Part shown: piece by piece, positions 10,870 to 21,796 of the stretch
How positions within the stretch are numbered: position 1 is the first letter of the stretch
Layout: each line of letters opens with the position of its first letter
Assembly: GCA_947683625.1 (NCBI GenBank)
Contig: CANTUR010000534.1
Location: forward strand, 585,048-649,047
Source of the DNA: Mallotus nudiflorus
Lineage: Eukaryota > Streptophyta > Magnoliopsida > Malpighiales > Euphorbiaceae
DNA: 64,000 nt
Direction: 5' to 3'
Made by a program: the position numbers and the translations under genes
Notes under the pieces: generated by a model
Seen by the model: only the letters and a program-made list of their open reading frames with translations
What the model was told of the DNA's origin: nothing
Database searches by the model: none

Positions 10870-12348
10870 ATGAGTGCTAAAGACCAACAACCGAATATTT
10901 TCTTTTTTCCCTTCTTGGCTCATGGTCACTTGATACCAACTATAGACATGGCCAAACTCTTTGCCTCACGAGGGGCAAGGACTACCATAGTTACAACTCC
11001 TTTTAATGCAAGTCTGTATTCGAGAAGAATCCAAAGAACCAAAAAAATGGGTTTCGAAATCGATATCCAAACCATCAAGTTCCCCACCTTGGAGGTAGGC
11101 TTACCAGAAGGATGTGAAAACTTGAATTTAATCAACGGTCACGACATGGGTGAAGAAATAAGGAACACATTTTTCAAGGCTACATTCATGCTTCAAAAAC
11201 CTCTAGAGCAGCTCCTAAAAGAACTCCACCCTACTTGCCTTGTTGCTGATTTTTTATTTCCTTGGGCTACAGACGTTGCTGCCAAGTGTGGAATTCCAAG
11301 ATTGGTTTTTCATGGCACTGGTTTCTTTTCTTTGTGTACTTCAGACTGTTTCAGCATGTACAAACCACACAAGAACGTTTCTTCTGATTCTGAACCCTTC
11401 TTGGTTCCTAATCTCCCCGGTGATATCCAGTTCATAAAAAAGCAACTACAAGATCACATGAAGCAAGATGATGAGAAAATAATTACTGAGTTCTTGAAAC
11501 TGGTTAGAGAATCAGAGTTGAAGAGCTTTGGGGTGATCATCAATAGTTTCTACGAGCTCGAGCCAGCTTATGCTAATTTTTACAACAAGGATTTGGGAAG
11601 AAGGTCATGGTGTATTGGGCCTGTTTCACTATGCAACATGAACACTGAAGATAAAGTGGACCGAGGAATAGAAGCCTCTATTGATGAACATGAGTTTCTG
11701 AAATGGCTCGACTCGAAGAAACCCAATTCAGTTCTTTATATATGTTTTGGTAGTACAACCAACTTCACTGCCTCACAGCTTAAGGAGATTGCAATAGGCC
11801 TTGAAGCTTCAGGGCATGAGTTCGTTTGGGTGGTGAGGAAGGAGAAGCAACTGGAAGAAAAAGAAGAATGGCTGCCTGAAGGATTTGAGAAAAGAATGGA
11901 AGGAAAGGGACTGATTATCAGAGGATGGGCACCGCAACTGTTGATTCTTGATCATGAAGCAGTTGGTGGTTTTATGACACATTGTGGATGGAATTCAATA
12001 CTTGAAGGAGTTACAGCAGCGAAACCACTGGTTACATGGCCAGTTTTTGCAGAACAATTCCACAACGAAAAGTTGGTGACTCAAGTGCTGAAAATTGGGA
12101 TAGGTGTTGGTGCCCAGAACTGGACTTGGTTTCATGGCGATGATAGCATTAAGAGTGAAGCTATAAAACAGTCGGTAACTCGAATCATGGCGGGAAAAGA
12201 AGCAGAGGAGATGAGAAGCAGAGTTAAAGCTATTGCAGATATGGCAAGAAGTGCTGTTGAAGAAGGTGGATCATCTTATTCTGATTTGAATGTTCTGCTT
12301 GAGGAATTGAGGATTGAAGCCATAAACATGAAGCAAGAAGATAGTTAA
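10870..12348 (+). CDS. UDP-glycosyltransferase, UGT73 type (492 aa)
   Basis: This is a family 1 glycosyltransferase that moves a sugar from a UDP-sugar to a small hydrophobic acceptor in the cytosol. The uninterrupted 492-residue frame has the usual family length. FFFPFLAHGHLIPTIDM at the N-terminus carries the likely catalytic His18; the partner Asp is Asp127 (VADFLFPW). The C-terminal donor site is a complete 44-residue PSPG box, Trp353-Gln396, with HCGWNS at 371-376 and ending in FAEQ; a final Gln usually favours UDP-glucose. HGHLIPTIDMAKLF and FAEQFHNEKLV resemble the UGT73 group, whose members often act on flavonoids or coumarins. The acceptor cannot be read from sequence. No intron, signal peptide or membrane segment is seen. 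One oddity is Ala-Lys in TAAKP where TAGVP is usual. Confidence 0.95.
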   Translation: MSAKDQQPNIFFFPFLAHGHLIPTIDMAKLFASRGARTTIVTTPFNASLYSRRIQRTKKMGFEIDIQTIKFPTLEVGLPEGCENLNLINGHDMGEEIRNTFFKATFMLQKPLEQLLKELHPTCLVADFLFPWATDVAAKCGIPRLVFHGTGFFSLCTSDCFSMYKPHKNVSSDSEPFLVPNLPGDIQFIKKQLQDHMKQDDEKIITEFLKLVRESELKSFGVIINSFYELEPAYANFYNKDLGRRSWCIGPVSLCNMNTEDKVDRGIEASIDEHEFLKWLDSKKPNSVLYICFGSTTNFTASQLKEIAIGLEASGHEFVWVVRKEKQLEEKEEWLPEGFEKRMEGKGLIIRGWAPQLLILDHEAVGGFMTHCGWNSILEGVTAAKPLVTWPVFAEQFHNEKLVTQVLKIGIGVGAQNWTWFHGDDSIKSEAIKQSVTRIMAGKEAEEMRSRVKAIADMARSAVEEGGSSYSDLNVLLEELRIEAINMKQEDS

Positions 12349-13759
12349 TTTGAGTATAGTATGCAGCAAATGTTACTGGTTTTTTAATCTTAAAGAGTAT
12401 AAGCAACACAAAGCTATTATATCTAGCTGGCCTGTTTAGCTACCACCTGTGCTCTATAATGTTCAACAGTGTGGTGCTTCAATGGTATGACATAAGTGCT
12501 TATGCTAACATGAAGAGGCCATTTTTGGTTTCATCCTCGGTAGTTTTTCTGTTGGGTTTTACACCTACCTCTCTCTAAAATCTCCGTCTAAATACAAAAT
12601 AATTTAAAAAAAAAAAATTATTTCCGTACTTTTAAAAAAATTATTTACTTTTGTATCTCTTTTTATTTATTTATTTATTTATAACAATTAGAGATTTCAT
12701 TAAAAAAAAAAAAAGAAATACACAAGAGATTATAAAAATATAGCTGTAAATCTAACTAAATATATTAACTAAAAATAGTTTTTAAGAAAAAAAAAAAAAA
12801 AGATAGTCTATGAAAATTATAAAAAATTATCCATAAACCTGATGTATGCTCAACTTCAAGAGATTGAGGTATACACGCAATTCTATTCCTAATTTTACGG
12901 AGGGATAGACACATAAATCTGAAATTAAATGACACATCAAGTTTGAAAAATTGAATAGATTTAGATATTTGATTCCTCTTTACATTGTATATGAAGTCAT
13001 AACACATCAAAACAACAATAATGAGAGCAAACTCACATAAATACACAAAAAAAAACTATAAAAAACCAAAAAATTATTTATAAAATAAATTAAAAACCTA
13101 TATTGATTTGAAATCTGATCTCAAATTAAAAAAGCACTTACTATTAATATTATATAATATTAAATTTTTTTGGGTACTTTTTGGCCAAACCACCCATAAA
13201 ACAGTGGATAACAAAACGCAGAAGGATAGAAAAAAGAAACAGAACACGTAAGACAGAGAGGAACCAGGTCATATTAATATTCTACAATGACAATTTCATT
13301 TATTCTCTCCATAAAAAGTAATAAATTAAAAGAAAATGAACTAGGTAAATACAAATAATCTTTTTTTTTTACCTAGTTATCTCCAAAAGTCTCCATAACT
13401 TCTTTTTTTTTTTTAATAAAATTACTTTCTTACTTCTTTTTTAACAAATTATTTACTTATATATCTCATCCTTCATCAGCATATAATACTTCCACTAAAT
13501 TTCTACCGAACCAGGTTACGTTAACATTTCCCATTGAAATTTCCTTTGTTCTCTCCATAAAAAGCAACAAAATGAAAGAAAATGAAAATTGACATATGTT
13601 TTTTTGTCAATATTTGCTAAGCTTTTAACCTTTACATACATAGTAGAGTGAAGTAATGTTTTACAAATATTTCATTCATGTTCCCTTAAATGTGATAGGT
13701 CATGTTAATGTAATCTACAACAATCTTTATGAATAGATGGTTAAATATTATATTCAATA
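12349..13759. other. AT-rich spacer downstream of UGT
   Basis: No gene is recognised. The UGT 3' untranslated region must lie in the first few hundred bases but has no clear AATAAA signal. A direct imperfect repeat beginning GAACCAGGT occurs at 13261-13341 and 13508-13590, both containing TTCTCTCCATAAAAAG. Confidence 0.5.
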
Positions 13760-14280
13760 TGTTAGAAAATATATTAATTTTAATAAATTAATATTATTTT
13801 ATTTAGGTTGAATGAGAGTTTGAATTAAGACATGTCTTTTGGCTTATGTCTTTAAGTGTGGTTATGACTTTTGGATAATGACTTTTAGGAGAGTCACATC
13901 TATTCATAAGGACATGTCTTTTGGCTTATGTCTTTAAGTAGGATCATGACTTTTTGATAATGTCTTCATGAGAGTCATGTATATTCATAAGTCTTTATTA
14001 TAAATAAAGACTTCTGGCAACATATAGATTAGAGATTAATTTTTTTTATGTATTTTCTTTCTCTTTTATCAAAATCTTCATACTATATTTGACGAAGTTA
14101 ATATTGTTTTTAGTTTGATTTTCTTGTAAATTGGAGTGCTACTTTTGTAAGAAGAAATCATTGTATCTTGGGAGACAATTGTTGTAAAACCCTTAGCACC
14201 AATGGGAACAAATTTGTCTTAAGGAAATAAAGTAAAACTCTAACCTTGATTTGATTATAGGTTTTTCTATACACTTTAGC
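13760..14280. repeat. Possible copia-like LTR with 82-bp tandem duplication
   Basis: The segment starts TGTTAGAAAATATA and includes two tandem units (13829-13910 and 13911-13991) beginning GACATGTCTTTTGGCTTATG. A TATAAATA follows near 14000. The tandem duplication is seen directly. The LTR identity is a guess, because no matching end, primer site or target duplication was found. Confidence 0.35.
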
Positions 14281-14512
14281 CTCGATTTCTTTCATACTTC
14301 TCTAGATTATGATGGTAGTGAATTAATGTAATAAAGAGAATGATGATAGTGAATCAATACTTCTCTAGCATCTCTTTCCATGCTTCTTTATATATATTTG
14401 TTTGTTATAAAGATATTGATTTTATTTTGATGGTCACTGAAAAATAAAATTCAAAAGAAAAGAAGAGAAAAAATTCAAGGAAATTATACTTTTTATATAT
14501 TCATAAGAGATG

Positions 14513-14513
<1 letters not shown>

Positions 14514-14545
<32 letters not shown>
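14514..14545. repeat. (AT)n microsatellite
   Basis: Uninterrupted AT dinucleotide run of about 32 bp. Confidence 0.95.
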
Positions 14546-14548
<3 letters not shown>

Positions 14549-14629
14549 AACCTAATTACATACTAATTAGTAATAGAATAGCATCCTAAATAAATCAAAG
14601 ATTTAATTCCTAATTGTATACAAAGATTT

Positions 14630-15082
14630 TATTGAAATATGATAAAAAAAAATTAAAGGATAGATGTGGGAATCTCACATTGGAAATAAGTGAAGGAAGG
14701 AGGGAGATATTTTGTTGTAAATTGAACTATTTGCTTCCTTTGTTAAGTATGTCAATCACCATTTGTGTTTAGTGTACCATTAAAAGCTATTAGTTATACT
14801 ATTAGAGAATTTAAAAGGAAATTCTTTAGGGCTGTACTTAAGCTTTTGGGTATATAAAAGAGTTAAATAATTTGTAGTGTGGTTGTAATAATTTTTCACA
14901 TAGTAAATAATTTTTCTCTTGGTTGTCTTTTGACAACACCTGTGGTTTTCTCCATTTGGGAGTTTTTCACGTTAAATTATTGTGTGTTTCTGTCTTTAAT
15001 TTTTCAAGTATTTTTGTTCATGTTGTGATCTAAAGGGGTAAAGGTACTTATTAGATTGTAAAGGGCCTACTTTTCCTAATAA
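14630..15082 (+). repeat. 5' LTR of copia element
   Basis: The left border is set by alignment with the 3' LTR start at 16686, the right border by the adjacent primer site. A TATA-like TATATAAAAG lies near 14850. The first base pair is TA where TG is expected, consistent with decay. Confidence 0.7.
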
Positions 15083-15083
15083 T

Positions 15084-15095
15084 TGGTATCAGAGC
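15084..15095 (+). promoter_or_regulatory. Primer binding site, initiator Met tRNA
   Basis: TGGTATCAGAGC is the standard plant copia primer site, complementary to the 3' end of initiator methionine tRNA. Confidence 0.9.
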
Positions 15096-15482
15096 TCTTG
15101 GTTTATTTTAGCATGCTCTGTGGTTGTAGTTTAGGCTAATCTTCCACATCAGAAAAAATTTTCTAGGGCTAATTGGCATTCCGCATCAACATATTTTTTG
15201 GAAATTGTTATGATCCAACTGAAGGATCTTTAAATACGGTATTGTGTTTATTGAGTGTGGTATAATGTAAGTAAGTATAGCTAAAAAAGTTTTGTCATAA
15301 AGGCTATAATTGCCTAGGAAAGTTGAGACTTAAATGGTACCATTTGTGTCTCCTTAATTCTCCTGAAACTTTCTTAATGTATTTTGAAGACATAATTATT
15401 CACTTATTAATCATGTATGAGGTCACTGTAGCATGAAGTACTTGTTCAGGTATATGGAGGTACTATGCATTGTTGAGCAAAA

Positions 15483-16315
15483 ATGAGCTTCAGATTTAAT
15501 ATTGAGAAATTTGATGGGAGAATGAATTTTGGGTTATGGCAATTACAAGTCAAGGATACATTAATCCAGTCTAGATTGTATAAGGCCTTAAAAGGAAAGC
15601 TAGCTTCTTTGTCCAATGGAAAGGAGCTAGATAAATTTGTTGACAACAGTGAAGACACAGAAAAATCCAAGATGAGTGAAGAAGAATGGGAGGAGCCAGA
15701 CATGAGAGCAGCAAGTTAGATTCGTCTCTATCTAACAAAAAATGTTTTTGCTAATGTTGCTAGATGGTCGTCTATAAAGAAGTTTTAGGAAAAGCTTGAG
15801 GAAATGTACTAGGCTAAAAGTCTTTTAAATAGGTTATATTTGAATTAGCAATTTAACAAATTTCAAATGGAAGAAGGTACAAAAATTGTTGACCACTTTA
15901 GTGTCTTCAATAGGATTATCTATGAGCTAGAATATATTGGAGTGAAAATTGATGATGAAGATAAAACATTAATACTGATATGATCTCTTCTACCTTCATA
16001 TGAACACATACAAACCGTGTTAATTTATGGGAAAGAGAATTTGAATTTTTGAAAAGTGACAAGTAAGCTAATTTTTAAAGAAAGAGGGCAGAAAAATGGA
16101 GAGAACAAGTCTTCTAAAAGTACATCATTGTCGATTTGTGAAAATGGAAAGAAGAAAAAAGGCACTAAATAGAAAATTATTTGTTGGGGATGTGGGCAAA
16201 CTGGACATGTGAGGAAGGATTGCAAAAATGGTGGAGGTAATTCGGTTAATGGCTCTAAAAGTAATGTAACTAATGCGGTCGTCTTTGAAGAAGGAGATGA
16301 TGAACTTTCTATATA
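15483..16315 (+). pseudogene. Copia gag with zinc knuckle, broken
   Basis: The first 78 residues (MSFRFNIEKFDGRMNFGLWQ and so on) match the N-terminus of Tork/Tnt1-like copia gag proteins. The frame then meets stops (15717, 15787, 15810 and later) while the gag pattern continues: KIVDHFSVFNRIIYELE, LLPSYEHI. A good CCHC zinc knuckle, CWGCGQTGHVRKDC, lies at about 16181-16222, and the frame ends near 16315. Protease, integrase and RT do not follow, so the element could only have moved with help from relatives. Confidence 0.8.
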
Positions 16316-16785
16316 AGGAAAGATATATATCTTAATAGCATGATAGCTACCAACTGAGTTGCCATGGAAAAAGATGTAAGAAAAGTAGCATGTTCACAGT
16401 TTGCACATGAGCATTGGTTGACAGTTGATGTAAGGTGTGTGGTGAAATTGATTGGCTAATGAACTTCCTAGAAAGTCAACACTGGAAGTTGTACCATAAC
16501 TTATTAACCATTTTTTTGACATGAACTAGCCTAGGTGAAAGTTCTTAGAGTTGGTGAATTCCAAGTGTGTATACTCTTATGGTAGAATATGACAATTTTT
16601 ATTTTTTTTAGAATTGTGACTACCATAGCTGATGGTGTTATTGAGGTAACTATTGTTCTTTTAATTTTTTAATTATGGTGGAGATTATTGAAATATAATA
16701 AAAAAACTAAAGGATAGATGTGGTAATCTCACATTGGAAAGAACCCTTATTAGAATACGATATTGATATGGGATATTAGGTAACA

Positions 16786-18350
16786 TCCCAAATCTTGAAA
16801 TTCTTGATGTTTTAAAAATAAGCTATAATGGACTAGGTTCTGATGAAGTGAAAAGAATATTTCTTGCAATTGCATGTCTTTTTAGAGGAGAAAGTCGTGA
16901 ATATGTGGTCAGAATTCTGAATGCCACCTATGGTATTAATGTGCATTTTTTATCACTACCCTTATTCGTAAATATCTCATTACGGTTAACTATGGCTATG
17001 TGTTGGAGATGCACGAACTATTGTGAGAAATGGGTAAAAATATTGCAGCTGATGAATGTACAGAACCTAAAAATACCAACTGGTTGACCAATCCTAAGCA
17101 TCCTAACTTTAAAAATGCATTGATGGAAAAACAAGGTGAGCTTTTCTTAATTCATTATGTTTAAATTGATAAAATAATATTGAATATATAATATTGCACT
17201 ATCAATTGTTAGGCAAATGGAATAATCGAAGGAATATCACTAAACATGTCTATGGTTTCAAGTGAGATTCACTTAGAACCTGACGTGTTTACAAAGATTT
17301 ATAATCTTAAATTTCTTAAGTTCTATTGGCTTGACAAGGACTTCCCTACATATGGAGAAAAAAATTGCACCTTTCATGTCAAAGGCTTTGATCTCTTCCC
17401 AAGACATTGAGTTATCTCCATTCGACTAAATTTCCTTTGAAGTTAATACCATTAAAGTTCTTTCTAGAACATTTAGTTATGGTTCGACTGAGGGACAACA
17501 AGGTTGAAAACCTTTGGAATGGAAAACCGGAATTTAATTATTTATGCTAATAGGTCTAATAGTAGTTGCTTCCATATTTAAACTTTGTACTAATCTTTAC
17601 CTAAAACATGCATGAATTTGATGCTACTTTTTTTTTGGTTTTCATGACAGAATCTTATCAATTTAATAGAGATTGATCTCTTAAATTCTAAACATTTGAC
17701 TCTGATTCTTTATTTGTCAAAGGCTATAAATATTGAGACTATCAATCTAAGTGGCTGTGAAAAACTAAAGAATCTTCCAAGAGAAATCGAATCAAAAGCT
17801 TTAAAATTTCTTTCTATGTGTGATTGCCTAATGATGAAAAGTTTTCTAGAGATTGCATAAGTAAATATGAATCTATTTGAGTTGCATTTGTGGCACTGCA
17901 TAAAACTTATGAGGCTTCCAAATAGCATCTGCAATCTAAAATCCTTCCAAACCCTTTTTTAAATGGATTAGGAATTGAAGAGTTACCTTTATCCATTGAA
18001 CATTGGAGTTGCCTTGACTGTTTTATTCCTTAGTGATTGCAGAAATCTCAAAAGCCTTCCGAGCTGTATCTGCAGGATTCTAAAACTCTAGAGTTTGCTC
18101 TTGAGAAGATGCGGGAGTCTTAGATCCTTGTCGAAGCTTCCACCATCTTTACATCACCTAAATGCAGATAATTCCAAATCACTGTAAACCATATTAAGAA
18201 ACTTAACAAAATGTTACAATTTATTAGCAAAGTTTGCAAATTGCTGGAGATTGGATTAGAAGCCACTTGAGGTAGAGGCTCAATTCATAATTGAGAATTT
18301 AAGGCCATTAAGCTAACCAAAATTTTCTTATATATTTCATTTCTAGCTAA
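16786..18350 (+). pseudogene. TIR-NBS-LRR (TNL) resistance gene fragment
   Basis: This is the 3' half of a TNL immune receptor. The ARC2 end of the NB-ARC domain is at about 16786-17090 (VLKISYNGLGSDEVKRIFLA, then IACLFRGESREYVVRIL). A likely 77-bp intron (17136-17212, GT...AG) is followed by IEGISLNMS and a leucine-rich start. A second intron probably ends at 17650. LRR sequence follows: LSGCEKLKNLP, HLWHCIKLMRLPNSICNLK and LSDCRNLKSLPSCI. After 18190 a typical post-LRR segment appears (LLAKFANCWRLD). The TIR domain, P-loop and kinase-2 region are absent, and several stops and frameshifts are present. It is bounded by a truncated copia LTR on the left and an inverted gypsy fragment on the right, so transposon activity probably broke it. 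Confidence 0.85.
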
Positions 18351-18352
18351 AT

Positions 18353-18961
18353 GTTTAATCAAAGCAACCTTCATAATTGCATCTTGAATAAGCTCAGGTC
18401 CAGTCAACTCTCTCTCTCTCCAATCTTATTCCAAAACAAAGGAGATCTACACTTCCTTTTGTATAGAGCTTTATATAGTGCCATTTCAATATTGCTATGG
18501 TAACTGTTATTATAAGCAAACTCTACCAATGGAAAATGATTATCCTAACTACCTCCAAGATCCATTACACCCATTCTCAACATATCCTCAAGTGTTTAGA
18601 TCATCCTTTTAGATTGACCATTTATCTGAGGGTCACAAGTAGTATTGAAATCGAGTATGTTGCTCGTTGCTTCCTATAACATCTGTTAAAATTGAGAGAT
18701 AAACACTGAACTTCTATTAGATACAATGGAAATAGGCACTCAATGAGGGCACACAATATGCTTAACATACAACTTAACCAATTTAGCTACAGACTAAGTA
18801 GCTTTAACTGGTAAGAAGTGAGATGATTTAGTTAACTCACCCACAATCACCCATATGGAATTGTATCCATCCTTTGAATAAGGTAACCCTGTCACAAAAT
18901 CCATAGCAATTCTCTCCCATTTCTAATCAAGAATAGGAAGAGGTTGAAGCTTCCTAGAAGG
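18353..18961 (-). pseudogene. Gypsy integrase core fragment, inverted
   Basis: On the minus strand this matches the integrase core of the Tekay element at 24090-24680: the zinc-finger side near 18960 (KLQPLP-like), then the core, ending near 18353 with GPELIQDA. It contains stops and lacks its outer parts. It is joined head-on at about 18961 to a plus-strand piece of the same gene, so this is an inverted segment of one element. Confidence 0.75.
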
Positions 18962-19364
18962 CAAGAAAGGGAAGTTACCACTAAGATATATTGGACCGTT
19001 CAAGATTCTAAAAAGAGTGGGCATGGTTGCATATCGGTTGGCTTTGCCTCCGAATTTGTCTCAAGTGCATCCAGTGTTTCATGTCTCGATGTTGAGGAAG
19101 TACATTTAAGATCCTTCACACGTGTTGTAGCCTGAGAGTGTGGAAGTGAATGAAGACCTAACATACATGGAAGAGCCAGTTGCAATAGTAGATTATTAAG
19201 TTTGTCAGTTGTGTTCGAAGCAGATCTCGATAGTCAAGGTGTTGTGGAGTAGGAGACCGAGGTTGAGATGTTAGTGGCTTACCCTTACCTTTTTCCTTGA
19301 TGAAGTCTTGTTTTCTGTTTTTTTATTTGAAATTCGAGGATGAATTTTTGTAAGGGGGAAAGAT
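18962..19364 (+). pseudogene. Gypsy integrase C-terminus and chromodomain remnant
   Basis: The plus strand resumes the Tekay integrase after the inverted segment. The matched pieces are a stretch equivalent to KGKLTPRYIGPF, then a VAYRLALPP-like region, FHVSMLRKY-like sequence and a chromodomain-like end. It is broken by stops and frameshifts. The purine tract TAAGGGGGAAAGA at 19351-19363 leads straight into the LTR at 19365, as expected at the 3' end of an element. Confidence 0.75.
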
Positions 19365-19559
19365 TGTTATAACTCGATATTTTATAAATTATTAAATTAA
19401 TTACTGAGATATACAATGTTAATAAATATTTTATTAAATTGTTATATTATGGTTATTTTATGAAACTTAATTACATTCAAGTGTTAGTATTTATTTTATT
19501 ATATTATGGTATTAATATTAAATCGAGATTTAAAAATTTAATTTATTGATATATATTAT

Positions 19560-19604
<45 letters not shown>

Positions 19605-20217
19605 TTACTATTATTATTATTTGTAAATAGTGTTAATTTGGTGCAGTTAAAATATTTTAATATTTTGTGTTGAATTTAATTAGAAAAGTAAGTATTTAAT
19701 TAAATATCTTATTTTTATATTATTTTTTCTTTTTCTCATTTATATATAAAAAATTATGCATTTATTATTATAAAACGTTGATTTTTAGCATCTGTATGAA
19801 ATGCGTGTATATTGAGTGGAATTAGACTATAATAATTCACTCAGTAAGGTTTAACTCAACTCAATATTTTTCAGGATCTTCTACTTCAGACCTCCCTAGT
19901 AGAATTATTTGCTGGACTCTTTCTTCTCTGACTGATTTATGTAAATACTAAACCATTACTCTTATTGTATTTTAGTAAACACTACAGTAGTAGTGTATCT
20001 TGTTGTAGTAACTGTATTGTACTAGAATATTGTATGAAGATATTTATACTATGCTATGATATAAGGATTTATTTTATATTAATGAAAGTTTTAATTCTGA
20101 AGTATTTTTATGTATATTTGCATGAGTTTTTATTTTTAAGGCTTGCTACCTATTCCGAATTCTAAAGAATTTCCGTTTTGTAGCGCTGGTCATGACTCCT
20201 CGGTTTGGGTCGTGATA
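19365..20217 (+). repeat. Tekay LTR, internally deleted (853 bp)
   Basis: It starts TGTTATAACTCGATATTT, like the LTR at 39673, and ends GGTTTGGGTCGTGATA, matching the LTR ends at 28557 and 34648. The middle about 2 kb of the long LTR is missing: the text jumps near 19775 to the GATTTTTAGCATCTGT segment that lies near the end of full-length copies. It contains a (AAT)n run at 19561-19601. Confidence 0.75.
19561..19621. repeat. (AAT)n microsatellite in LTR
   Basis: About 41 bp of AAT triplets followed by a short ATT run; same LTR site as the runs at 20480, 23264, 34281 and 39859. Confidence 0.9.
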
Positions 20218-20280
20218 AAATTGATATTAAAAACTAGTTTTGATCCAGGGACCTGTGGTTTATGGGCCCACCACGCTTCC
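20218..20280 (+). other. Tekay leader remnant with decayed primer site
   Basis: TTGATATTAAAAAC at 20221 aligns with the primer site TTGGTATCAAAGCC of related copies and sits three bases after the LTR end. Only about 60 bp of internal sequence follow before another LTR starts at 20281, so this is a collapsed LTR-leader-LTR unit. Confidence 0.6.
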
Positions 20281-20479
20281 AATATTTTATAAATAATTAA
20301 TTAATTACTAAGATATGCAATGTTAATAAATATTTTATTAAATTGTTATTTTATGGTTATTTTATCAAACTTAATTAAATTCAAGTGTTAGTATTTATTT
20401 TATTATATTATGGTATTCATATTAAATTGAAATTTAAAAATTTAATTTATTGATATTTATTATTGAATAATAATAATTA

Positions 20480-20525
<46 letters not shown>
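20480..20525. repeat. (ATT)n microsatellite in LTR
   Basis: Uninterrupted ATT triplets, about 46 bp. Confidence 0.9.
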
Positions 20526-20631
20526 TATGAATAGTGTTAATTTGGTGTGGTTAAAATATTTTGATATTTTTATAGTGAATTTAATTAGAAAAGTAAGTAT
20601 TTAATTAAAAATATTGTTTTTATATTATTTT

Positions 20632-20633
<2 letters not shown>

Positions 20634-20688
<55 letters not shown>
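20634..20688. repeat. (TA)n microsatellite in LTR
   Basis: About 55 bp of uninterrupted TA dinucleotides, at the same LTR position as the run at 40029-40065. Confidence 0.95.
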
Positions 20689-20694
<6 letters not shown>

Positions 20695-21796
20695 CTTTTC
20701 CTTCCCCCTCTTTTCTTTCCTCCCGCCCCTTTCCTTCTCCCTTTCCCTTCTTCTTCTCCTTACTGCATTAAATGCATAACGCAGCGCCACCACCTGCATG
20801 CCACCAGCGTTGCTCTCCCCAACTCACCATCACTGCCACCTTCTCCTCCTCCCTTCCTCTTCCTTCCGCCACTACCATTTCTTCCTCTCCCTCCTCCTTT
20901 CTCCTCTCGGCACCATCACCTTTAGAGGCTCACCGGCGTCGATTATGGCAATGACAGGAGTCGTGGTTGGTGTCAATTGAAAGCTTGTTTCTTGGACTTT
21001 GTTACCCCTAAGGTAATTCATCTAATTAACTTTGAATTAAGCTTCAATTTTATCAAATTCATTCTAGGGTTTATAATTTAATTTGTTGATTTTGTGTTCA
21101 ATTGGTTTGATTTATATGAAATTGACTTTAGATTAGTTAAATTGAAGTTGTAAGCTTTCAAAAAATATGTTTAAATTCAATTTTGGAGATAATAGAATTT
21201 TTAACACTATTCCGAGCTCAGGTACTGCTCATGGGACTATCCCGGTTCAGAAATTGTGTTTTATTTTTAATAAATTCTATGAATTGTTTTAAACATGTTT
21301 TGTTAAGAAATTTTATTAAAATTATGTTCCGACTATTTATTATGAATTTTCAAAAGTTTATTAAAATTATGTTCTAACTATTTATTATGAATTTTCGAAA
21401 GTTTATTGGAAAACTGCATTTTTGGAAAAATTAGTATATATTAGTAAATTTTGTTTTTTAATTGAAATTTTTGTTAATTATTATATTTTGGATAATTTTT
21501 GAATAATAAATAGTATTAAAATAATTTTATGAATTATTTACTATTTTTAGCTAATTAATAATAATTTTATTTATTGTTTTTATGATTAAATGGATTTTTA
21601 GCTATTTTTATTATATATTTGAGCAATTTAAATAATTATCCGTAATTTATGCTATTTAATTTTGAATATTTGAAAAATAAATTTTCACTAATATTATTTA
21701 ATTATATTTGAGATTTTATCAATTAATTTGAAAATAAATATCTTTAATGTTTTTATTATTGAAATAAGTTGAATTGTGGTATTTTATTGATATATA

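Larger units (their letters stand above)
14630..16745 (+). mobile_element. Ty1/copia element, internally deleted
   Basis: The 5' LTR (14630-15082) is followed by a primer binding site, a gag region and a short non-coding end. The 3' LTR start at 16686 repeats the first about 60 bp of the 5' LTR (ATTGAAATAT, then AAAGGATAGATGTGG, then AATCTCACATTGGAAA). The usual GGTGGAGATT purine tract directly precedes 16686. Almost all of pol is missing. The 3' LTR is cut off near 16745, where TNL sequence begins. Confidence 0.8.
20281..21793 (+). repeat. Tekay LTR, 5' half, plus orientation
   Basis: It is parallel to 39680-41100 throughout, including ATTTTATAAAT, the microsatellite, the (TA)n run, a GC- and pyrimidine-rich leader block (20700-20960) and the AATTGTGGTATTTTATTGAT segment. 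It breaks at 21793, where a minus-oriented LTR begins. It could be the left part of the 5' LTR of the plus-strand element whose LTR end is at 34577-34648. Confidence 0.75.

Noticed and set aside
20614..20980. Ser/Pro/Leu-rich open frames after a Tyr-Ile run
   Set aside because: They are translations of a (TA)n run and a pyrimidine-rich LTR leader; the related frames at 40173-40472 are not conserved in length or frame.
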